Shown here piece after piece: positions 21,335 through 30,442 of a stretch of DNA of 30,442 nucleotides; the stretch's first letter is position 1; each line of letters opens with the position of its first letter. The notes below the pieces were generated by a model, which had not been told where the DNA came from, searched no databases, and worked only from the letters and a program-made list of their open reading frames with translations. Origin of the DNA: Pilatotrama ljubarskyi (lineage: Eukaryota > Basidiomycota > Agaricomycetes > Polyporales > Polyporaceae); assembly GCA_022385805.1 (NCBI GenBank), contig MU277676.1, positions 643,301 through 673,742 on the forward strand, read 5' to 3'. A program made the position numbers and the translations under genes.

Positions 21335-21807
21335 CGCTCTCGTAGGATTGCTCTACCTTCTGCCATGAGTATCCCGAGCTTGCCTTGCTGTATGGTAGCT
21401 CGGATCATGAAGACGGCGCTTTCACCCATGCCGATAGACGGATAGAGACCGGCGGCACGTAGTATATTACAGGGTATGAGCGGATAGCAGAACCAGGTAG
21501 AATGTCAAGAGGGTATCAACCAATCGCGCGCCACTACTGATTGGTACTTAACCTAGCAGGTACACGAAAAAGAAGGGATCTCTGTAATGCGGGAAGACTA
21601 AGTACAAGGATCTGCGAAGTCGTATATTGGGCAGAGACGTGTGGTGACCCAAGCATGGATTCGGTCATCGCGGGATAGGGCATGGATCAGGACGTCGCGT
21701 AAGTACTGGATACCGGAGGAAGTGCATACAGGCGACGGCGAGGCTGGTCTGGCGATGGGTATAGGGTTTCGCGTTAGCGATAAGAAACAGGCTCAACGCC
21801 TCAGATC
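21335..21807. other. Convergent intergenic region
   Basis: About 470 bp between the stop of the ankyrin-MYND gene (plus) and the stop of the membrane protein gene at 21808 (minus). No gene or repeat is supported here. Confidence 0.5.
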
Positions 21808-23291
21808 TCAGAACTGGTGGGCGTGAGACCAATAGAGCGCGATGAAAAGCAGCTGGAAGAGCGACAGATGGAACTCTGCGCTAAGATCAGCGCGAAGTCG
21901 CCGCCGAGAAGTTCAACAATTGCCACTTACGTCCCATCTGCGAGCCTGTGGCCCAATCTCCCGTCCGAGCAGCCCAGACTGCCATAACGGCATAAGAGCT
22001 CGCCGCGCAGACGGCCAAAAGGCGGGTTGTCTTCCAGCGCTCTACGAACTCGACGCCGACGTCTAGACGTCGGGTAAGCGCCGTGACGATCTGCCGTTGC
22101 CCCCGGAGATGAGAGGCATTGCGGAGCAGGTAGCAGATGCGCATGTTCTTGGGCGGTGACAGCCACGAAGATCCGATGCGTTGAGGGTAGATAAATGAAT
22201 GGTCTGCCTGCGTTGTTGCGTATCGTTAGAGAGGGTCACCACATAAACACGCAACGACAGATAGCCCTACCCGGACTAGAGTCAGGTGTCTGGGAAGGGA
22301 CGTCAATGGATTAATGTCTCCCGGACAGATGGACTAGGCTCACCCGACATCCATCAAGCCAAAGTATCTCCGTCTCCAACCGCGTAGCTCGTCGTATGCT
22401 CTCTTCAACGCAATGAGGATGGCTTCATCGTCCCAAACCGGCTGGACTGCGATCACCTTGAAGTCCTTCGCCCTGAATACCTTCAGAGGGAAGACCAATG
22501 TGATCGTCGAGCAACTCGATTCTGAGCCATGTAGCAGGGTAGGGGCCTGGACCTGTATGCCGAATTTGTCTGCGTCCGGATCGACACCGTCGCTGAGTCC
22601 ATCCATTGTAACTTGGAGGTCTTCCGGTTCGTGTGGAATAGACTTGACGCGATGCCGACCAGTATTCGGCGCTCCAAACGGGGTGTTCGGAGGGGTAGGA
22701 CTACAACAGGCGTGTCGAATGGTGTCCCTAGCGTTAATCCCACGGCCGTGGGAAAATCGCGATAAATGCTAAATTGACTGGGAATGGGATGCAATGGCCT
22801 GATGTGGTTGCGCATTGGGACCGACGAGGATACCGCAGTTGGTCGGGCAGCACGGTACCAATCAGACGAGCGAAGCACATGCTCAACGCGAGTATCCTGC
22901 ACTTCTGCTAAGGCAGAGTGCACGGACTCTCGTAGCAGCGAGCTTGCCAAGAAGCTAGGCTGAGACGCCGAATATGCTGTCGCTAGAGAGGTCACTGGAG
23001 AGGCACTGCGGGAGGTGGCAAGCGATGCGGGAAGTGACGCTCCGCAAACTGTCGGCCCCAGACCTTCTGCGCCCAGCGCTGGAGCGGCGCGGGGCACCGT
23101 AGGCAGCGCGGTGCCGCTTCCAGCGCTGCTCGCATCCACAGTGGCGGGAGGAAGGGAGGCGTAGGCTGGGGCGGTTCGTAGGCAGGAGGAGCCGCAGCAA
23201 AGTCGCCGTATTCCGGCCTGATTCCATCAACGCTATGATGACTGGCAGGCGTTTGCTGATCGTTTGAAGAAGAGCTCGAAGGAGATCCCAT
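21808..23291 (-). CDS. Basidiomycete membrane protein of unnamed family, paralogue A
   Basis: This shares a distinctive core with the gene at 25333-27528: VFPLKVFRAKDFKVIAVQ, VWDDEAILIALKRAYDELR and WRRRYFGLMDV, then FIYPQRIG, NMRICYLLRNASHLRGQRQI, RRLDVGVEFVERWKTTRLL, AVCAASSYAVMAVWAA and GDWATGSQM, and a last exon FHLSLFQLLFIALYWSHAHQ F-stop (TGA 21808-21810). One or two membrane helices lie at the C-terminal end, with the rest probably cytosolic. The N-terminal part is Ser/Pro/Ala rich and ends RDFPTAVGLTLGTPFD, matching the partner's ATAAGLGVGAPFE. The frame changes between that point and the PHEPEDLQ segment near 22620-22700; I could not place a normal intron there, so it may be a frameshift. 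Start not resolved (23291 is a candidate). Function unknown. Confidence 0.65.
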
Positions 23292-25332
23292 AGCACGTGC
23301 TCGGCGACTTCCCCGTCGTTGGCCGCGGTTGGCACGCGAGCGAAATATTTCAACACCACTAGCACTCGTTGCGGGAGACGATGCGCGAGAACCAAGACTT
23401 CACACAGGGGAGGCCGCGTCGCACCGGACTGGATCTGTAGCGATGCGGTCTAGCTCTGGGAGAGCGGTCGGAGAGATTGGTGGTGCACGGCCGCGGCCCC
23501 TCGTGTAGCCCATCCTGTGGCAGGGGCATGGTTCTGACCGTACAAAGAAACCTCAGACCAGTCGATGATAGCTAGATATTTCACTGAGAGGTGTCCGTTG
23601 CCTGACAGGGGACGAGCTTCGAAAAACACCACAAGGAAGAAGCCTGGGCGGCGTCAAAATGGTAGAGGATCCAGACTCGACTGATTCTGGGATAGGGGAC
23701 AGTTCCTTAGAAGCGCCGACCACGGAAAGAGATGTCGTATCGAGCGCCTGATGGTCGACCGCATCAATATGTGTCGGCACGGATGTGTTCGCGAGTACGG
23801 ATGAAACGGTATCCGATTTCGTAACCGGCAGAGTATCTGGGAGTTGACGCCATAGGAAGAACAGGAGGCGTCAGCATCAGTCTTCACTCGGACAGTATTG
23901 AGTTCGCTGCGAAAGGCACAAACCGCCGGTCAATCCATGCACTTGCTGCGTTGGGACAACCGCGAGCACTTCGTTGAACTCCGTGGTAGCATGATACGAC
24001 GTGACGCAAGGCGCATGTGCTTCCGTTGGCGGGCCTGCCTCCCTCTTCATGATTCATGAAAGGTTGGACAAGTTCTCGGTAGCGGGCTTCCTCCTTGGAG
24101 GCATCGACGAAAGTAAGCATGCTGGTTAGAATAGAGGGGGGAAAACAGGGAGAGGAAGCAGTCGAACCGTCAGGGGCTGAAGCATGTGCTCTTAAGGTAC
24201 GATTGTGGGGCTATGTGGGCGCAAGGGCCCTCGTCTTCTTGCGCCTTGAGGTTGCCTTGAGGCTTTCCGGCATTGCAAGGTGGACGACCTAGAACTGCCA
24301 TGAGACACATGAGCAGGCACGTTGTCAGGTCTCCTGAGAGTAATGCGCGCGTTCTGCAGCTCGGTGGCCGTCTCCTGCTGCAGCCCGTTGAGCGCATTGG
24401 TGACATACAGTAATCATAGCCCTGAGCTTGGGCAAAGTCAGTGCTCCTAGGGCGAGAACCGCGATATGGACTTTCATCAGGGACCAATGGAGCAATGGCA
24501 CGGGCGACACTTGTGCTTCTGGAAAGAGGCAAGATGTGGGTACAGCCCACCCGAGCTGCCGATGGGTCATGCGTAAGCGCTTCGCTGTACAGCCTGATCA
24601 GCTTGTACTTACCCGTCGAAACGAAGCCTAAGGTAATAACCTGCAGTTGTTCCCTGATCAGGATGCGCCAGTAGCATGAGGACATGCTCGCATTGCACTT
24701 CGAGCCACTGCGCCACTGGGGCGGGAGAGATGGACGAGAGACCCGCAACTTGAGCTGTAATGGATCGCGGACAGAATGCGCGGCTCAGGTACTACCTTCG
24801 GCGTACGTCTAGATGCTAAGCACGGGTGTCAGCGAGCCCTTATCGTGCATTAGAACGTTCTCATGAGCCAGCATCGCCATACCCCGCAAGTTGACGCTTC
24901 GTGCTTCTCTGAACGCCGTGCTGAGATAGGGCTTTGAGGTGGATGGGAAGGCTCTGCATGGCCTGAACGTCCTCAAGGCAGATTGCGATGAAATGTGCCG
25001 GCATAATAACCCACGCAAACTTCATCGAAGCCTCCTGCCTAAGCGGTTCCCGATGTGGCCGGAGGGTCATTCAATAGCATCGCTCACTCCGCCAGCTCAG
25101 ATGGACCGAATCGTATGCCATTCCAGGGAATCGAAGCGCATGCGTCCCTCGTGGTCTCGCGTGACACGGCACGAGTAAGGCGGAAACTACGAGATCATCA
25201 TCAAGAGCTTGCGGCGCTGGCTAGGCCGGGGCAGGGGCAGCGCTTCCTGCAGGCGGGGCTCTCACCGTCCTCGTGAATACCCGACGGTTTTTACACAAGG
25301 AGTTCCGACGTCCAGAGACCTCACTATACGAA
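23292..25332. other. Two-kilobase gap between the two paralogues, no recognised gene
   Basis: Several minus-strand frames of 60-190 codons overlap here, none with a clear family. The most protein-like is minus 25070-24861 (KFAWVIMPAHFIAICLEDVQ), followed in another frame by NLRGMAMLAHENVLMHDKG, faintly kinase-like. Minus 24120-23884 (DASKEEARYRELVQPFM) may also be coding. I cannot join these into a gene. Decayed sequence is a reasonable reading. Confidence 0.4.
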
Positions 25333-27528
25333 CTAGAACTCGTGGTACTGCAAACAGCCCACCAGCACAAAAATCTGCGCGAAAGTCTGCGAAAAGAATG
25401 CTGGAGCGACGTGAGGCGCATGTACGGAGCGCACGCGAAAGATGGACACCTACAAGCAATCGTGAACCCACTCGCCCAGTCGTTCGTGAGCCATCCATAG
25501 AAGAGCGCGATGGACAGCGACACGAGCGCCGACCCGACGACGACCAAACAGACGCGGAGCATGTTCCAGCGCTCGACGAACTCCACCCCATACTCGGGTG
25601 ACTTTGTCAAAGCGCACATGAGGTCGCGCTGGCCTCGCATGTATTCCGGATGGTCGAGGAGGTATCTCAGGCGCAGGTTGCGGTGCACGGTGGTTCGTCC
25701 GGGCCCGATGCGCTGCGGATAGATGAAGGCGTCGTTGACCTGAGGGGTACGCCTTCAGCTCGACTCACACCAACATACATAATTCTGACTTACTTTTACC
25801 CGTATGACGTAGCTGAAAGTCGACGTGCACTAGATATGAGCACGAAGACATCCTGAGAGAAACCAGACGTACCTGAGACTCAACAACGAGAACCACCTCC
25901 GATGCCATGAACGTAGGTCCTTGTACGCCTTCTTGAGTGCGATGAGAAGCTGCTCGTCGTCCCACGTGTTGACCACTTCGATGACCTTGTAGTCCCGCCC
26001 GAGGAACCCCTTCAGCGGAAACATAGCCCATTCAGGTTTCCATTCGTGCATCTTATGACCTACATCCGGGGCCGAATGCGGGGGCCGTTCGATATCATGC
26101 GGAAGCCCTTGTGGATCGGAGAGAGGAGAAGCCATTGCATCGAGAACTTCGCCAATAGCTGAAACGGGGCTCTTCCAAACGGTGAAGGAGGGTGTAACAC
26201 CTAGAGGTGAGCTCCCATGAGGCTCGGACTGTACGATGTCGGCAGGGAAATGTTCAAATGGAGCACCGACACCCAAGCCTGCTGCCGTCGCGATGTCGCT
26301 GTAGAGCTCGGGATAGCTCCAGTTCACGTTGGCATACGGGAACATTGGCAGGTATGGGTTCTGGAGTGCATGTTGATAGGGTGCCACGGTGGGATGGTGG
26401 AGATGCGCGCGAGGTACGGTGTAGCAGCTCGGAGGGCGAGATTGTCTCCCAGTAGTTGCCGAAGGTAGTTGGGACAATGGACCAGGCCCTGTGCCAAAAG
26501 AGGCCCCGCTAGGCATGGAAGGGCGATCCGGACCATAGACTCTTGTCGGGGGCTCGTATACGCTATTGTCAATTGCCCCTGCTGGGTGGTCGTCTTGTTG
26601 CGGCGAGACGTGTTGGCCCTCCTGACTGCCGCGAAAATGCTGAGGGGATTGAGTGCGAGATCTCATGGTCTGTACAGCGGCCTCACGACGGAAGACAGGG
26701 AAGTACTCCGATGCTTGTGAGTAAGACCGGAAACTTGCACCATCCTTCGTTAGAGGGATCGAGTCGTCCGAATCGTATGACGAACGTCGGAGGCGACGAT
26801 GGATTAGCTGTGGACTAGCTCTGGGGGAATCGGTCACCACGACCGACTTCGCGTCCCATTCGACTGCGCAGGCTCGTGCCCAGCCTGTCGCGGTGATTAC
26901 AGCAGGGGCTGGATTTGCGTCAATCGGTTCAATCCTGTCATCCTCACCTACGATGATCGAATATAAGCCGTAATTCGCTACAGAGAGATACAGGGTGTGG
27001 ACTCACCCTCAAGCAGGGTCTCGGTATCTGTTTCGGCCCCAACGTCCGAGTCAGAATGGACTGGGGAAGGCGGGAAAGGCGGCGCGAAGCTGAGCTGCCA
27101 TTGAGGGTCGGACGACACGGCCGTCTGCGGCGTGAGCCAATGTAGCCACGGATCGAGAGGTGGGCTCAGCGAATGCATCTCAGCCTGCATGGCGGGCGAA
27201 CGAGCATTGCGCGGAAGCCCCTCTAGAGTTGGGATGTCATCACGATTAGGCGCTCCTCAGGGAAGAGGGTAGGCGACTGACCATGCATAGCACGTCCAAC
27301 CGGAGCATTGTTGTCTACATGTTCATCGCGTCCTGCGACCTCAGAGGCTCGGTCTGAAGGGATCGAGTTCATGAAAGACGTCCGGGATCGTACTCGCGGT
27401 GGAGTCGAGCAGGGGTAGTCAAGCACGTCGGCAAGCTGGAGACATCGCCTCCTTGTCTCTTCAGCCTCATGGTCAGAGTGACTCTCCGAGCGCGGAGAAT
27501 GAGGGACTCCAGGGGACGGGGAAGGCAT
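25333..27528 (-). CDS. Basidiomycete membrane protein of unnamed family, paralogue B
   Basis: Exons 27528-27282, 27222-27007, 26947-25873, 25812-25794 (19 nt), 25739-25454 and 25400-25333 add up to 1911 nt in phase, 636 aa. The first about 420 residues are disordered, rich in Ser, Pro, Gln and Tyr. The conserved core follows: AMFPLKGFLGRDYKVIEVV, TWDDEQLLIALKKAYKDLR and WHRRWFSLLSYVIRVKV, then NDAFIYPQRIGPGRTTVHR, LRLRYLLDHPEYMRGQRDLM and KSPEYGVEFVERWNMLR. Two hydrophobic segments close the protein: VCLVVVGSALVSLSIALFYG and QTFAQIFVLVGCLQ, ending YHEF. It probably sits in a membrane as a two-pass tail with a large cytosolic N-terminus. I recognise the pattern as recurring in polypore genomes but know no name or function. 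The start at 27528 is the most 5' ATG that stays in phase; earlier exons are possible. Confidence 0.82.
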
Positions 27529-28506
27529 GTCCTCAGGCGGTCGCGGTCCACGCGCACCATGTGTCGCTCATGTATGTCATGAATTGTGGGCGCAAGCGCT
27601 CGCGATGGGAACCTTAGACCTGGTTTCTGAGTAGGCTGTGTTTGAGCCAACTCCGACCGTCCAGCTGCTCGAATGTGCATCCCACGAGGCGATCCAGATA
27701 ACACGGTGGGATAAGAGATGACTACTGGCAAATGGTCTGCAAGGATGAAAGTGCTCACTAGCTCACTGGGAGATGGGCCATAACTCGTGCACGCAGGCAC
27801 AGGCTCGCATTCTGAGGTTAACCGGCTATGGGGACAACCACTACAGCGTCCTTGAATAAGGACGATACCTCCGCTGCCGTCCCCGATGCGCGCCGATAAG
27901 GATCGCTCGACTTCCCGGAGTCGTTTCGATGGGCAACTGACAGCACAGCCCACGACTTCAGAATCATTATATTGCGTATGAGGACGGACTACGCACCGAA
28001 ACTCCGTCGTCTGTGCTTTGGCTCGACCACATACCGCGTGGTCAACAGGGATCCGCCGCCCAAGGACTATCGGACGGATCCTCTCTGCGGCACAGATAAC
28101 GACAGTACGCTCGATCTCTGCGCTGTGACCTCTGCAGAGAGTCCTATCGAAATCAGCATAGCGGTCTCGTCAGCAGTGGTAGAGGGATTCGCGTATTTGC
28201 ATACAGCGTAGAGGTTCGTTCAATAGTGCGACTTTGGTCAGCGTGTCGTATGAAGATTGATAGCGAGATGCATTTGCGATTGATGCAAGTACTTCAGATC
28301 CCGAGGTGCGCTCTCCAATGCAATCTGCCTGAGCTTCCCACTGGGCCACTCACCGCGAGGCTAGTAGCTGCCTGAAACTGGATATGGCGAGGGGTGCGCC
28401 GCGGCCAGAGCAACCGCCTGGGAACACGATTCGTTGCTCAACCAGAACCTGTACATCGTACCAGAGAAAGCCCGAGGATTGCGATATCTCATTGATGATG
28501 AACTAT
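27529..28506. other. Stretch without a recognised gene
   Basis: Between the start of paralogue B and the end of SDHC. It should contain the promoter of paralogue B and the terminator of SDHC. A minus frame of 194 codons (27953-27369) overlaps the first exon of paralogue B in another frame and has no motif; its upper part could be a 5' exon but is not supported. Confidence 0.45.
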
Positions 28507-29264
28507 TCACATAAGCACAAGGGCGACCGTTGAGACGGCCGTGGCAGCGAGGACGGCGTAACCCGAGGTGTACGCGCCCTTGAGGGTCAGGACTGAGGTG
28601 AGGTCAGCAAGCGCCCGGTGAACGGATGGGCAACGAATGACGTACACTTGCCCATATCCCAGCTCAAGTGGCGGAGGCCGTTCCAAGAGTGGAAGGCGAA
28701 GGGAGCGGCAAGGATGGCCTTTCCGGCGTATTTCACGGCGTCGGGGAGACCAGAGATGGCCTCGATGACGTGGGTAGAATCGAATGTGGTAGGTGCAACG
28801 AGGTAAGCGAGCGCATAACCGTAGAGCACTGCGTGCCATTGAGCGATGATGTAGGAACGGCATCGTGAAACCAGTACGCACGGACACTAAGCCCCACACC
28901 GGTGAAACGGTTGGCAATGGAGCCAATCCAGGTGAGCTGAGGCTGGTAGATGGTGAAGTGGGGGCTGGAGGGACGGCGGAGGCGCTGTTGGTTGAGAATC
29001 TGCTGTTCAGCCGCAGGAGGGAGCGACTCGGTCTGGATGGTGCTTTATGCCACGCATACAGTTAGTACAACGGTGCGTAGATACAAATCAACTGCAGCTG
29101 ACCGTTTGGCGAAGAGGTTGCGGAGGACGGGGTTCCTCGCGACTGTGCGCGAGCTCAACTCCTATTCCCCGGACACGAGAGATGGATATATACGCACCAT
29201 TCCTGGGCCTCAGCGCCGCCTGGCGGAAGGCGGGAGCAAGTCCAACAGCGCGCGTAGAGTACAT
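28507..29264 (-). CDS. SDH3: Succinate dehydrogenase cytochrome b560 subunit (SDHC, complex II anchor)
   Basis: Exons 29264-29198, 29161-29103, 29032-28882, 28828-28646 and 28592-28507 add up to 546 nt in phase, 181 aa. The N-terminus MYSTRAVGLAPAFRQAALRP is basic and Arg-rich, as a mitochondrial import signal. The mature part has the SDHC signature: RRPSSPHFTIYQPQLTWIG, SIANRFTGVGLSV (quinone-site Ser and Arg region), LLYGYALAYLVAP (helix 1), GKAILAAPFAFHSWNGLRHL with SWDMGK (helix 2; the His of the HSWNGLRHLSWD motif is the expected heme b ligand) and GYAVLAATAVSTVALVLM (helix 3). It anchors the flavoprotein and iron-sulphur subunits to the inner mitochondrial membrane and passes electrons to ubiquinone. 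The join of exons 1-3 was chosen by phase; the leader is the least certain part. No lesion seen. Confidence 0.93.
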
Positions 29265-29967
29265 GGCGGGCGGGGCGAACGATGAAGAGGGGCTCGTGGT
29301 CGATGATGGTCGTCTGCTCGTCGCTGCTCCGTGTCCGGCGCGACTCGGACCTCCTCGGCCGTAACGCGGAGGTGACAGTACTGTTACTTCCCATGTGATT
29401 CTGTGACTTGACCCTAACCCTACAACGCACCACCTTGCTGGAGACAGCAGGACACGCTCAGCCGACACCCCCACTTCAGCAGATGACAGGTCCGCCTCTC
29501 ACTGGTCCAGTTGCTACAACCCGGCGACGCCTTGGCAATCCACGTAAGTCAACATCGCAAAAGCAGATGGAATCCAAGTACAGTATGCTATGATTTCTAG
29601 ACGAATGTGGTGCAGCCTACAGTTGAAGATTTGAGGCAACTTGAACGTGACTGCGTAAGCTCTCCTTCGTCTCATAGTCTTCCCAGGAGTTGCACAGTAC
29701 CGTTGTAGCCTGGTCGACCCATTCGTGACTATCGACTGTGTTTACTCGCTGAGGATGCCCCTCTTCTCGATCTGGGACAGTGTGAAGCATCACAGGAGCT
29801 CGAAGACGCACCCCTGGATCCTGGCATGCTCACAAAACTTGAGTTCCGTATCGGCGGCTACAGGAATGGTTCCAGTACTATCCCGTCGCCATCGAGTCAC
29901 TTCACCTTGCGCAAACCACCATGCGCCGCAATCGAGGGCCCTGATGACTCTTCATCCTCGACGGCCG
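29265..29967. other. Stretch without a recognised gene
   Basis: About 700 bp upstream of SDHC (minus) and downstream of the FunK1 remnant (minus). The first few hundred bases should hold the SDHC promoter. The rest has only short frames without motifs; the Glu/Ser-rich minus frame near 29950-29890 may be the former tail of the kinase remnant. Confidence 0.45.
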
Positions 29968-30300
29968 TTATCGAGCGCTCAAGCTGTATCGACCTGCTCG
30001 ACTGCGGCGAATGGGGGCGGAATTGGCACCGTGCGGTAATCGAAAAGTAGGTTGCGTTGGCTGGCTATGCAAAGAGATGACAAGTGTGACCGTGCGCGGA
30101 GGATCGAGCAGGTTGCGGCTCATCCAGTCGATCTCCGGCCAACGTAAGCCCGCGTGATTGAGGGCAGCGTCGAACACCTCGAGCACCGACTTGTGCATCA
30201 GAGGGTCCACTTGTAAGCCCATGACTCGTATCAGCCTCCGTTGAACATGCTGGTAGACTAGGCGTGATATAGTCTCCCCTAGGCAGACGTCCGATGTGCA
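29968..30300 (-). pseudogene. C-terminal remnant of a second FunK1 kinase
   Basis: The minus strand reads LGETISRLVYQHVQRRLI, then VDPLMHKSVLEVFDAALNHA and WPEIDWMSRNLLDPPRTVT. This lines up with the C-terminal part of the FunK1 gene at 2945-5853 (LTYDRMLQAFDAALSMENWP, then FVRCELLDPRTVS). The frame is open to a stop at 29968. Upstream, between about 30300 and the window end, the frame is closed by stops and I cannot find DLESFYW or the catalytic loop, so only the tail is visible. It could be a truncated copy, or an exon of a gene continuing past 30442 through an intron near 30377-30330. Confidence 0.7.
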
Positions 30301-30442
30301 ATAGGCGTGATAGGTTATCGATAGTCTCGGCTCCAGACGTTCTCCAGGTCTCCCTCAACGGCGCTCACCAACGCTGCGCTAGGACCCATGACAATGGTAG
30401 AGGAACCTTCAGGCCATGGCCGGACAAAATTCGGCCGTCCGG

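Noticed and set aside
24809..25070. Protein-kinase-like fragment on the minus strand
   Set aside because: KFAWVIMP and LAHENVLMHD recall kinase strands, but they lie in different frames, no catalytic HxD or DFG follows, and no splice joins them.
27369..27953. Minus frame of 194 codons as a separate gene
   Set aside because: It overlaps the first exon of paralogue B out of frame and shows no motif. The exon chain from 27528 is in phase throughout.

Overview
The window is nuclear DNA of a filamentous basidiomycete, most likely a wood-decay Agaricomycete of the Polyporales type (inferred from gene families, no database search). Evidence: genes cut by many 49-65 bp GT-AG introns, a FunK1 fungal protein kinase, a DUF6534-type multi-pass membrane protein, an ankyrin-MYND protein and other fungal families beside conserved eukaryotic genes. 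No tRNA, rRNA, CRISPR array or intact transposon was found. Exon borders were joined by hand from splice consensus, reading phase and recognised family motifs. Where I say in phase, all exon lengths add up to an open frame.

Left part (1-7500): accessory and decaying sequence. Bases 1-510 are a diverged copy of 5932-6660, the region upstream of the FunK1 kinase gene (5853 to 2945, minus). Between them lies a dead copy of the C-terminal half of the AAA ATPase RIX7/NVL (1487-2517, minus). The kinase is almost complete but has an in-frame TGA just before its catalytic loop. 6670-7556 holds nothing I recognise.

Core part (7557-14273): three conserved genes. GUP1-type MBOAT acyltransferase (minus, 10 exons, 573 aa) and the CK2 regulatory beta subunit (plus, 271 aa) diverge from a shared promoter of about 370 bp. 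The CK2 beta gene appears to have its ATG split by an intron and a 4-nt microexon. Next is a DUF4139 protein (694 aa) with a poly-glutamine, FG-rich insert.

Middle part (14885-21334): a DUF6534 multi-pass membrane protein (minus), a leucine-rich-repeat protein with a SAP-like tail (minus, 522 aa) and, divergent from it, an ankyrin-MYND protein (plus, 421 aa).

Right part (21808-30442): two related genes, both minus, for an unnamed family of proteins with a long disordered N-terminus, a conserved cytosolic core and C-terminal membrane segments. They are followed by the SDHC membrane anchor of succinate dehydrogenase (minus, 181 aa) and, at the right edge, the C-terminal remnant of a second FunK1 kinase. 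The genes do not form one pathway: conserved housekeeping genes are set among lineage-specific, duplicated and decaying families.
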